Source of the DNA: UBA4738 sp002413305
GTDB taxonomy: Bacteria; Actinomycetota; UBA4738
Reading direction: 5' to 3'
Assembly: GCA_036847185.1 (NCBI GenBank)
Contig: DAIUAM010000023.1
Location: forward strand, 1 to 47,235
DNA length: 47,235 bases
The notes beneath the pieces are model-generated. The model did no database searches. It was given only the letters and a program-made list of their open reading frames with translations, and was not told the DNA's origin. The position numbers and the translations under genes were made by a program. This document shows positions 25,685-31,918 of the stretch, piece after piece. The stretch's first letter is position 1, and the number at the start of each line of letters is the position of its first letter.

Positions 25685-26353
25685 ATGAGCGAGCCATTCG
25701 AACTCGAGGTCGGGGATCGGCTGACCGGGGCGCGGTGGGACGAACCCTCCGGCGCGTGGGGGGTGTTCGTCCTGGCGCACGGAGCCGGGGCGGGGATGGA
25801 GCATCCGTTCCTGGCAGGGGTGACCGAGGGCCTGGGGTCGGAGGGTCTGGCTTGCCTGCGGTTCGAGTTCCCGTACGTCCACGCGGGGCGGAGGTCGCCC
25901 GATCCGCCGGCCGTCCTGCTGAGAACGTGGCGTGCCGCGTGCGCCGAAGGAGCCGCACGGGCCGCCGGCCGCTCCCTGGCCGCTGGCGGGAAGTCGATGG
26001 GCGGGAGGATCGCGTCGATGCTCGCGGCGGAGGAGGGCGAAGCCTTCCCCGCCGGTGCGCTGGTCTTCTTCGGCTACCCGTTGCATCCTCCGGGGCGGCC
26101 CGAGAAGCTCCGGGACGCGCACCTCGGCGGCATCCTTCGGCCCATGCTGTTCATCCAGGGCACGAACGACGCCCTGGCCACGTTCGGACTTATCTCCTCG
26201 GTGGTGACCAAGCTGGGCCCACGAGCCCGGCTGCACGCGGTCGAAGGTGGCGATCATTCGTTCCGCGTGCGGGGCGCGAAGCGGAGCGACGCGGAGATCG
26301 GGCGAGACCTCGGCGTGCTGGCTGCGGGGTTCGTTCGCGAGGTCGCCGGCTGA
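25685..26353 (+). CDS. Alpha/beta hydrolase of the KAT8-NSL3/Tex30-like (dienelactone-type) group
   Basis: Predicted hydrolase of 222 residues. The segment VLAHGAGAGMEHPF is the oxyanion-hole region, GGKSMGGRIA the nucleophile elbow (Ser), QGTNDALA the acid region and GGDHSF carries the catalytic histidine. The substrate is unknown. The ATG at 25685 lies 58 bases from the divergent DUF72 start. Its TGA overlaps the ATG of the next small gene (TGATG), so they are co-translated. Confidence 0.85.
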   Translation: MSEPFELEVGDRLTGARWDEPSGAWGVFVLAHGAGAGMEHPFLAGVTEGLGSEGLACLRFEFPYVHAGRRSPDPPAVLLRTWRAACAEGAARAAGRSLAAGGKSMGGRIASMLAAEEGEAFPAGALVFFGYPLHPPGRPEKLRDAHLGGILRPMLFIQGTNDALATFGLISSVVTKLGPRARLHAVEGGDHSFRVRGAKRSDAEIGRDLGVLAAGFVREVAG

Positions 26354-26637
26354 TGCCTCGCCGTCACGAGCGGGCCCGCGAACGGCCTGGTCCGGCGATC
26401 CCGGTCGAGCGGCCGCTCACGGCCACGCCGGCATGGGCGCAGGCCGGCGGGGCGATCGTCCGGGCGGTCACCGGCGAGAAGGGGAAGACGTACCGGTGCC
26501 CGGGCTGCCAGCAGGAGATCCGGCCCGGGACGCCCCACCTGGTGGTGATCGAGGAAGAGGACGTCGAGGCACGCCGCCACTGGCACACACCGTGCTGGAA
26601 GCGGGAGCTCCGCCGCCGCGGCTTCACGGTCGCCTGA
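26353..26637 (+). CDS. Small conserved zinc-binding protein (actinobacterial, unknown function)
   Basis: 94 residues. A basic N-terminus is followed by a compact domain with CPGC, then GTPHLVV, a short acidic loop and RRHWHTPCW, which together give three Cys and two or three His able to bind zinc. Similar small actinobacterial proteins are often labelled ATP/GTP-binding protein without support that I can see in the sequence. It starts inside the stop of the hydrolase gene and ends 7 bases from the convergent radical SAM gene. Short basic zinc proteins of this kind may bind nucleic acid, but that is a guess. Confidence 0.75.
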   Translation: MPRRHERARERPGPAIPVERPLTATPAWAQAGGAIVRAVTGEKGKTYRCPGCQQEIRPGTPHLVVIEEEDVEARRHWHTPCWKRELRRRGFTVA

Positions 26638-26644
26638 GGTCCGG

Positions 26645-27751
26645 TCAGAGCATCGAAAGCTGTTCGGCCCGCTGTCCATCACGTCCGCGCCCTGCCGACG
26701 GTCGCACGTTCTTCCGGCTGGCCGATCGTCCCGAAGCGGATCGATTCCCGTTCCCCACCCGCCGCGTGTCCCGCGGTGCCGCGCGCCCGATCCCGAACCG
26801 CCTGGCGAGCTCCTGGACCCGCCCGGTGATCTCCGCCTGGTACGCGTTCGGGGCGTAGGCGCTTCGGCCGTACAGCCGCTCGTACCGCGGCACGAGGGAC
26901 GGGTGGTGCTCGCCGAGCCAGCCCATGAACCACTCCCGGGCGCCGGGCCGAAGATGCAGCACGATCGGCGCGAGGTGGGTCGCCCCGGCCTCCGCGATGG
27001 CCCTGACCGTGGCCGTGAGGTGTGCGGGCGAATCGGTCAGGAACGGGATGATGGGGGCCATCAGCACCCCGCAGGGAACGCCGGCCTCGTTCAGCGTCCG
27101 GCACACCTCGAGCCGCTTCTGCGGAGCCGGGGTCCCGGGCTCGAGCGAGCGCCACACGTCCCGGTCGACGAACCCCACGCTGACGTTCGTGCCGATGTCG
27201 GCCACCTGCGCGCATGCTTGGAGAAGGTCGACGTCCCGGAGGATGAGCGAGCCCTTCGTCAGGATCGAGAAGGGATTGGCGGTGTCGAGGAGCACTGAGA
27301 GGATGCCGCGCATGAGCTGGTAGCGCCCCTCGGCCCGCTGGTAGGGGTCGACGTTGGTGCCCATGGCGATGTGTCCGCCTCCCCACGACGTGGCGGCCAG
27401 CTCCCTGCGCAGGAGCTCCTCGGCGTTGACCTTCACCACGATCTGGGAGTTGAAGTCCTCCCCGGAGTCCAGGTCGAGGAACGTGTGCGTGTTCCGGGCG
27501 AAGCAGTAGAAGCACGCGTGGGTGCACCCCCGGTACGGGTTGATCGTCCACCGGAACGGGACGCGAGAGGCCTCGGGCACCCGGTTGATGATCGACCGGG
27601 CCCGGACCTCGTAGAACGTGATCCCGCGGAACTCGGGCGTGTCGAAGGTTCGAACCACGGCGCCCTGGCCGAACAGCGAGGCGGTGAGCCGTGGGTCTCG
27701 TTCGGGCTCGACGATCTTCAGGTTGTCCCAACGCACGGCGAGACGCACCAT
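26645..27751 (-). CDS. Rv2578c-type radical SAM protein (spore photoproduct lyase-like), LexA-controlled
   Basis: 368 residues. The cluster motif CX3CX2C is present as CTHACFYC (Cys76, Cys80, Cys83), followed by a radical SAM barrel (GTNVDPYQ, RGILSVLL, ILTKGSLILRDVDLL, APIIPFLTD). The N-terminus (TPEFRGITFYEVRARSIINRV) and overall plan match the actinobacterial Rv2578c family, related to SplB. The C-terminal 40 residues are basic and low complexity. The reaction is unknown; repair of a DNA lesion is attractive because a perfect LexA box overlaps its promoter 5 bases upstream of the ATG. It converges on the small zinc-protein gene. Confidence 0.88.
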   Translation of the reverse strand: MVRLAVRWDNLKIVEPERDPRLTASLFGQGAVVRTFDTPEFRGITFYEVRARSIINRVPEASRVPFRWTINPYRGCTHACFYCFARNTHTFLDLDSGEDFNSQIVVKVNAEELLRRELAATSWGGGHIAMGTNVDPYQRAEGRYQLMRGILSVLLDTANPFSILTKGSLILRDVDLLQACAQVADIGTNVSVGFVDRDVWRSLEPGTPAPQKRLEVCRTLNEAGVPCGVLMAPIIPFLTDSPAHLTATVRAIAEAGATHLAPIVLHLRPGAREWFMGWLGEHHPSLVPRYERLYGRSAYAPNAYQAEITGRVQELARRFGIGRAAPRDTRRVGNGNRSASGRSASRKNVRPSAGRGRDGQRAEQLSML

Positions 27752-27756
27752 GGTAC

Positions 27757-27772
27757 TCGAACACCTGTTCGA
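27757..27772. promoter_or_regulatory. LexA (SOS) box
   Basis: TCGAAC-ACCT-GTTCGA is an exact match to the actinobacterial LexA consensus, with both 6-base arms perfect. It lies 5 bases upstream of the radical SAM ATG (minus strand), directly after a TGCAAT -10-like hexamer. LexA would therefore cover the transcription start and block it until DNA damage. Confidence 0.85.
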
Positions 27773-27787
27773 TTGCACATCCCTCTC

Positions 27788-27807
27788 ACCCGGCTCCACC
27801 CGGCTCC
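27788..27807. repeat. 10-bp tandem duplication in the radical SAM/HicB-HTH intergenic region
   Basis: ACCCGGCTCC occurs twice head to tail. It lies between the LexA box and the -10 element of the plus-strand gene. It could be a slippage product or a paired binding site. Confidence 0.5.
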
Positions 27808-27833
27808 TTAGTAGGTTCCAGTACGCCGGCCTG

Positions 27834-27839
27834 TATGAT
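27834..27839 (+). promoter_or_regulatory. Extended -10 element of the HicB-HTH gene
   Basis: TATGAT preceded by TG is an extended -10, giving a leader of about 27 bases before the GTG at 27873. It diverges from the LexA-controlled promoter. Confidence 0.5.
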
Positions 27840-27872
27840 TCCGTCACTCCGAGCGCAGCGGGATCGATCGAC

Positions 27873-28277
27873 GTGCAGATCAGAGCTTCCTTGAGGCAGG
27901 GACCGGACGGCGGGTGGGTGGCCGAGACGGAAGGCGACGTCCGGGTCCGGGCCGCCGGGCCGACGCCGGACGCGTGCCTGGCGAGCCTGGGACGGTGCGT
28001 GGAGGTCGGTTTGGATGGCCGAACCGGCCCGGTGACCATCCTGGTCGAGGTGACGCCGGTGCTTGCCGGCGTGGCCGAGGCGGCCGAGATCATGCGGTGG
28101 GACAAGCGTCGCGTCGTGACCTACATCGACCGGGGGGCGTTCCCACAGCCGATCCAGGCCCTCGCCTCCGGCCGCGTGTGGCGCCGGGCGGACGTCGAGC
28201 GCTTCGCCGTTCACTGGCGCTCCCGCCTGGCGGCCCGGGCCCGCCGGGACGCTCCGACGCCGCCGCCCGTCATATGA
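27873..28277 (+). CDS. HicB-like domain fused to an AlpA/MerR-type helix-turn-helix
   Basis: 134 residues. The N-terminal half resembles the HicB partial RNase H fold (IRASLRQGPDGGWVAE, TPDACLASLGRCVEVGL). The C-terminal half is a small winged HTH of the AlpA/excisionase type (LAGVAEAAEIMRWDKRRVV, then YIDRGAFPQPIQ, GRVWRRADVERF). No HicA toxin is next to it, so it is better read as a solitary DNA-binding regulator. Its TGA overlaps the ATG of the histidine phosphatase gene (ATGA). The GTG start was chosen because it begins the HicB strand and follows the -10 at 27834. Confidence 0.72.
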   Translation: MQIRASLRQGPDGGWVAETEGDVRVRAAGPTPDACLASLGRCVEVGLDGRTGPVTILVEVTPVLAGVAEAAEIMRWDKRRVVTYIDRGAFPQPIQALASGRVWRRADVERFAVHWRSRLAARARRDAPTPPPVI

Positions 28278-28984
28278 GCGTCCGGCTCCTCCTCGTCCGC
28301 CACGGCCGGGTGGACTTCGAGTCCGGCGTCTTCCGGACGACGGCGCGCGGCCGCCAGTGGGATCCGCCCCTGGGCGAACAGGGGCTCGAGCAGGCCCGGA
28401 GCCTTGCCGCCCGCCTCGAGATGATGGACCCTCCCGCCCGCATCGTGGTCTCGCCCTTCCAGCGTTGCCGCCAGACCATCGAACCCTTCGTCCATGCGAC
28501 TGGCCTCGTCGCCGACGTGGTCGAAGACGTCGGCGAGGTCTCTATCGGCGCTTGGGAGGGTGTGCGGTTCGAGGACATCATCTCGGGGGACGAAGAGCTC
28601 GCCCGGAGGTTCCGCGAGCAGGAGGCGATGTTCAGCATGTCGCCGGGGGGCGAATCGGGCGAGCAGCTCCGGTCGAGGGTCGTCCCGGCCGTGGAAGCCG
28701 CGCTCGAGGGGATCGAGGACGGCACCGTCGTGATCGTCACCCATGGCGGGGTCATCAACGCGTACCTCGGCCACGTCATGGGCATCGCCCGGGACATGTT
28801 CTTCCTTCCGGACAATGCGTCGATCAACACGGTCCGGGCCGACGGCGGGTGCCGGGAGATGCGGTTCCTGAACGACGTCCGTCACCTCACCGATCCACAG
28901 GCGTTCGCGCCGAACCTACGGGTCGGTATACTTCGCGGGCCACAGGAGACAAGCTCGCGAGTGGCCCCGAACGAATCCGGGTAA
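28274..28984 (+). CDS. Histidine phosphatase (phosphoglycerate mutase-like)
   Basis: 236 residues of the branch 1 histidine phosphatase superfamily. The phospho-acceptor motif LVRHGR has His10. SPFQRCRQTIEP provides the second Arg, and VTHGGVINAYLG the second His. The DNASINTV segment is typical of phosphatases of this group rather than glycolytic mutases. The substrate is unknown. It is translationally coupled to the HicB-HTH regulator. A promoter for the SCP2 gene lies inside its 3' end. Confidence 0.85.
   Translation: MSVRLLLVRHGRVDFESGVFRTTARGRQWDPPLGEQGLEQARSLAARLEMMDPPARIVVSPFQRCRQTIEPFVHATGLVADVVEDVGEVSIGAWEGVRFEDIISGDEELARRFREQEAMFSMSPGGESGEQLRSRVVPAVEAALEGIEDGTVVIVTHGGVINAYLGHVMGIARDMFFLPDNASINTVRADGGCREMRFLNDVRHLTDPQAFAPNLRVGILRGPQETSSRVAPNESG
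28927..28932 (+). promoter_or_regulatory. -10 element of the SCP2 gene inside the phosphatase gene
   Basis: TATACT is one base from the TATAAT consensus. It gives the SCP2 gene its own transcript with a leader of about 85 bases ending in AAGGAGG. Confidence 0.5.
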
Positions 28985-29022
28985 CCACTCGACCGACCGA
29001 CAGCCGACAGAAGGAGGCCGAA

Positions 29023-29409
29023 GTGGGTGTGAAGTTCCTTTCGGACGAGTGGACGCAGGCCGTCCAGGATGCCCTGAACTCGAACGAAACGTTCAAGAGC
29101 GCGGCAGGATCGCAGACGGCGAAGGTCCAGCAGGTGGTCACCGCGCCTGAGGGCGAGAAGCGCTACTGGTTCAAGCTCGAGGGCGGGCAGGTCTCGCTGG
29201 GCACCGGCGACTCACCGGACCCGGTCGACGCCACGATCACCCAGGACTACGACACCGCGGTCGCCCTGGCCAAGAACGAGCTCACCGGCACGGCGGCCTA
29301 CATGAGCGGCAAGATCCGGGTCTCCGGCGACCTCATGAAGCTCATGCAGCTCCAGGGGCCGCTGGGTCAGATGCCGGCCGCCCTGAAGGACCTGGACGTC
29401 GAGTACTAG
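29023..29409 (+). CDS. SCP2 sterol-transfer-family protein
   Basis: Small single-domain SCP2-like lipid-binding protein of 128 residues. The family pattern is visible: KRYWFKLEGGQVSLGTG, ATITQDYDTAVALAKNEL, then AYMSGKIRVSGDLMKLMQLQ. Such proteins bind hydrophobic ligands; the ligand here is unknown. The GTG start has a strong AAGGAGG 5 bases upstream, in contrast to the leaderless genes around it, and an own promoter, so high expression is likely. It converges on the thioesterase gene, 3 bases away. Confidence 0.88.
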   Translation: MGVKFLSDEWTQAVQDALNSNETFKSAAGSQTAKVQQVVTAPEGEKRYWFKLEGGQVSLGTGDSPDPVDATITQDYDTAVALAKNELTGTAAYMSGKIRVSGDLMKLMQLQGPLGQMPAALKDLDVEY

Positions 29410-29412
29410 ACC

Positions 29413-29859
29413 TCAGAAGGCTCCGGGGGCGGGCAGCACGATGAACGTGCCGCTCGCCCTCGCCAGGAGCTGCCCGTTCACGTCGAGGACCTCCGACTCC
29501 CCGTAGCCCATCCGCTGTCCGAGGTGGAGGGATCTCCCGCGGCCGATCAGACGGTTGCCTTCGCCCTTCGCCAGGAAGTGCACGTTCAGCTGCGCCGTCC
29601 GGTGGGTGAGGCCTGGGCGGAGTTTCGACCGAAGCGCCAGCCCGATCGAGGTGTCCGCGATCGCGGTGATGATCCCCCCGTGGACGATCCCCTGGGGGTT
29701 GAAGTGGTGCGGCTCCAGCTGCAGCGAAAGCTCGGCCAGTCCGTCGCCGACGGACACCAGCTCGAGGCCGGCCCACTGGTGGAAGGGCGAGTTCCGGACC
29801 CGCTCGCGCAAGGCTTCGAGGTATCGCGGGTCCAGGCCGGGGCCCACTTCCTCGTCCAT
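29413..29859 (-). CDS. PaaI-family hotdog thioesterase
   Basis: Acyl-CoA thioesterase-like hotdog protein of 148 residues. The signature NPQGIVHGGIITAIADTSIGLAL carries the conserved HGG and the catalytic Asp. The strand pattern TAQLNVHFLAKG and the C-terminal ARASGTFIVL complete the fold. Its substrate is probably an aryl- or acyl-CoA. The start is ATG 29859, 8 bases after a TAGACT -10 element. Confidence 0.9.
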   Translation of the reverse strand: MDEEVGPGLDPRYLEALRERVRNSPFHQWAGLELVSVGDGLAELSLQLEPHHFNPQGIVHGGIITAIADTSIGLALRSKLRPGLTHRTAQLNVHFLAKGEGNRLIGRGRSLHLGQRMGYGESEVLDVNGQLLARASGTFIVLPAPGAF

Positions 29860-29867
29860 GAGCCGGG

Positions 29868-29899
29868 AGTCTACCCCGAGGCTCGCGCCTCCATATGAT
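29868..29899. promoter_or_regulatory. Divergent -10 elements for the thioesterase and the small helical gene
   Basis: On the minus strand TAGACT (29868-29873) ends 8 bases before the thioesterase ATG. On the plus strand TATGAT (29894-29899) lies 26 bases before the GTG at 29926. Confidence 0.5.
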
Positions 29900-29925
29900 G
29901 AGCGCCGCACCGCTCTGGCGAGCCG

Positions 29926-30168
29926 GTGCCACCTGGGGAGGGATGGAGTACGGAACCGACGGAGATCTTCGAGCTGATCCTCAAAGCGGATGAGCTGCTC
30001 AAGTACGCCACCGAGGACAAGGCGGCCGTCCGGGCCGGGCAGGCCCGCGAGCTCCTCGACGAGGCCAGGCGGGAGGCGGGCGCCATCGGGAACGACCAGC
30101 TGGTCGAACAGGCCGAACGCCGCCTCGCCGACCTGGCCACGATGCCGGGGGATACGCCGGACGGCTAG
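29926..30168 (+). CDS. Small conserved helical protein, unknown function
   Basis: 80 residues, almost entirely helical and charged: EIFELILKADELLKYA, a middle helix rich in Ala/Arg/Glu (AVRAGQARELLDEARREAG) and QAERRLADLA. It looks like a three-helix, TPR-like or coiled-coil adaptor that recurs in actinobacteria. No in-frame ATG is available, so GTG 29926 is the assumed start. It is 26 bases from the upp stop on the other strand. Confidence 0.6.
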   Translation: MPPGEGWSTEPTEIFELILKADELLKYATEDKAAVRAGQARELLDEARREAGAIGNDQLVEQAERRLADLATMPGDTPDG

Positions 30169-30194
30169 CGCATCGGTTCCGTCCCGCGAGCGGG

Positions 30195-30854
30195 CTAATG
30201 CCGCGGCGGCCGGTCCCTCAGTCCGGAGCGCCCCGGTTCGGTCCCGAACAGGCGGTCCCCGAAGTCGCCCAGTCCCGGCAGGATGTAGCCGTGCTCGTTG
30301 AGCTCGCGGTCGAGGGCGACCGTGAAGACCGGGACCTCGGGATGCTCTTCCTCCATCTTCGCCACGCCCTCCGGCGCTGCGACCACGCACGCGAACCGGA
30401 TCTCTGCCGGCCGGCCCGCGGCGATGTGCGTGCAGGCGGCAGCCGCCGACCCGCCGGTGGCCAGCATGGGGTCGAGCAGCAGCACGAAGCGCCCTTCGAC
30501 CGGCGGAAGCTTCTGGTAGTACGACGTGGGGAGCAGCGTCGTGTCGTCGCGTTCGAGCCCGATATACCCGACCGAGACCTCGGGGAAGAGCTCCGTCACG
30601 GCTTCCAGCATCCCCAGACCCGCCCGCAGGATCGGCACGGCCACCAGGTCCGGCGTGATCGAACGGCCCTCCGCCGGCTCGAGCGGCGTATGCACCACAC
30701 TCTCCACCGTGGGCAGCCCACGGACCGCTTCGAGCACCAGCGCGATGGTCAGCCGCTTCGCCAGGGTCCGGAAGACCGGCGGCGGCGTGTCCCGGTCGCG
30801 CAGCCGGGTCAGGAGGTGCTGGGCCAGCGGATGGTCGACCACCGTCAGCGTCAT
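30195..30854 (-). CDS. upp: Uracil phosphoribosyltransferase
   Basis: Converts uracil and PRPP to UMP in pyrimidine salvage; 219 residues, slightly longer than the usual 208-210 because of a C-terminal Arg/Pro-rich tail. The PRPP-binding loop LLLDPMLATGGSA (about residues 125-137) and the uracil-binding C-terminal segment (YILPGLGDFGDRLFGT) are intact, as are the ILRAGLGM and YYQKLP elements. ATG 30854 lies 9 bases after a TAGCAT -10 shared with the divergent deoC promoter. The deoC and nucleoside transporter context supports a salvage role. Confidence 0.95.
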   Translation of the reverse strand: MTLTVVDHPLAQHLLTRLRDRDTPPPVFRTLAKRLTIALVLEAVRGLPTVESVVHTPLEPAEGRSITPDLVAVPILRAGLGMLEAVTELFPEVSVGYIGLERDDTTLLPTSYYQKLPPVEGRFVLLLDPMLATGGSAAAACTHIAAGRPAEIRFACVVAAPEGVAKMEEEHPEVPVFTVALDRELNEHGYILPGLGDFGDRLFGTEPGRSGLRDRPPRH

Positions 30855-30862
30855 GTCGGCCG

Positions 30863-30869
30863 TATGCTA
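30863..30869. promoter_or_regulatory. Overlapping bidirectional -10 element for upp and deoC
   Basis: The seven bases TATGCTA read TATGCT on the plus strand (30863-30868, deoC) and TAGCAT on the minus strand (30864-30869, upp). Both start codons lie 5-9 bases away. The two promoters physically share the melting region, so only one polymerase can open it at a time. Confidence 0.6.
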
Positions 30870-30873
30870 GCCG

Positions 30874-31899
30874 GTGCGACATCCCGGCGGAGAGGGCCTT
30901 CGTCCCTCGCCGGCAGGCCGACCGAAGGAGCCCACCGCGGATACGAAGATCGAACGGGCGGGTACCGTGCTCCACCGCGAGCCCCGCTTCTCGCCCGCCG
31001 GTGCGGCCGCGCTGGTCGCCCGAACGACGGGGGTCGACGCGGTCGGCCTGGAGGAGCGTGCCGCCTCGCTCGCCAAGCGTTCGATCAAGAGGGAATCGAA
31101 GCTCTGGGCGCTGGACCTCGCCATCCGATGCATCGACCTGACCACCCTGGAGGGCGCCGACACGCCGGGGAAGATCGTGGCGATCTGCGCCAAGGCCGTC
31201 CGGCCGGACCCAACCGACCATTCGATCCCTCCGGTCGCTGCCGTCTGCATCTACCCCGCGCTGGTCCCGGTGGCCGCCGGCCAGCTGAAGGGCACCAGCG
31301 TTCACGTGGCTAGCGTGGCCGGCGCGTTCCCGAGCGGCCTCGGCCCGCTGAAGGAGCGCCTGGACGAGATCCATGACGCCGTCGCGATGGGCGCCGATGA
31401 GATCGACATCGTCCTGAACCGTTCGGCCTTCCTCTCCGGCCGCTACCGGCAGGCGTTCGAGGAGGTGGCCGCGTCGAAGGAAGCCTGCGGGGACGCGCAT
31501 CTGAAGGTGATCCTGGAGATCGGGGAACTGGGCTCCTTCGACCAGGTTCGGCGCGCCTCGATGCTGGCCATGGCGGCAGGAGCCGACTTCATCAAGTCCT
31601 CCACGGGCAAGATCGGGACCGGCGCCTCGCTGCCCGGCGCCCTGTGCATGATGGAGGCGGTTCGCGATTTCTTCCACGAGACCGGCCGGCCGGTCGGGGT
31701 CAAGGTCGCCGGTGGGGTCCGTCGTTCGAAGCAGGCCATCCAGTACCTCGTGCTGCTGTACGAAACGCTGGGCGCGGACTGGATGACGCCGGACCGCTTC
31801 CGGATCGGCGCCTCGACGCTCCTGAACGACGTGTTGATGCAGGTCAAGAAGGAGCGGTCGGGCGCCTACCAGGGCCCCGACTACTTCACGATCGACTGA
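30874..31899 (+). CDS. deoC: Deoxyribose-phosphate aldolase
   Basis: Cleaves 2-deoxyribose-5-phosphate to acetaldehyde and glyceraldehyde-3-phosphate. 341 residues from GTG 30874, belonging to the long actinobacterial type. The Schiff-base lysine is Lys241 in FIKSSTGKIGTGAS; the second lysine lies in VGVKVAGGVR. The N-terminus (LAKRSIKRESKLWALDLAI, then IDLTTLEG) matches the long form. The start is uncertain: the GTG lies 5 bases after the -10 element, so it would be leaderless, and the first 25 or so residues are low complexity. The aldehyde dehydrogenase follows after 19 bases and can remove acetaldehyde. Confidence 0.92.
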   Translation: MRHPGGEGLRPSPAGRPKEPTADTKIERAGTVLHREPRFSPAGAAALVARTTGVDAVGLEERAASLAKRSIKRESKLWALDLAIRCIDLTTLEGADTPGKIVAICAKAVRPDPTDHSIPPVAAVCIYPALVPVAAGQLKGTSVHVASVAGAFPSGLGPLKERLDEIHDAVAMGADEIDIVLNRSAFLSGRYRQAFEEVAASKEACGDAHLKVILEIGELGSFDQVRRASMLAMAAGADFIKSSTGKIGTGASLPGALCMMEAVRDFFHETGRPVGVKVAGGVRRSKQAIQYLVLLYETLGADWMTPDRFRIGASTLLNDVLMQVKKERSGAYQGPDYFTID

Positions 31900-31918
31900 C
31901 CGTGGCGAAAGAGGGGGC

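Noticed and set aside
27788..27807. CRISPR or iteron-like repeat array
   Set aside because: Only two 10-bp units, directly adjacent, without spacers; no cas gene or other repeat array was noticed in the window.
27873..28277. HicAB toxin-antitoxin system
   Set aside because: Only the HicB-like half is present, fused to an HTH; there is no small HicA gene on either side.
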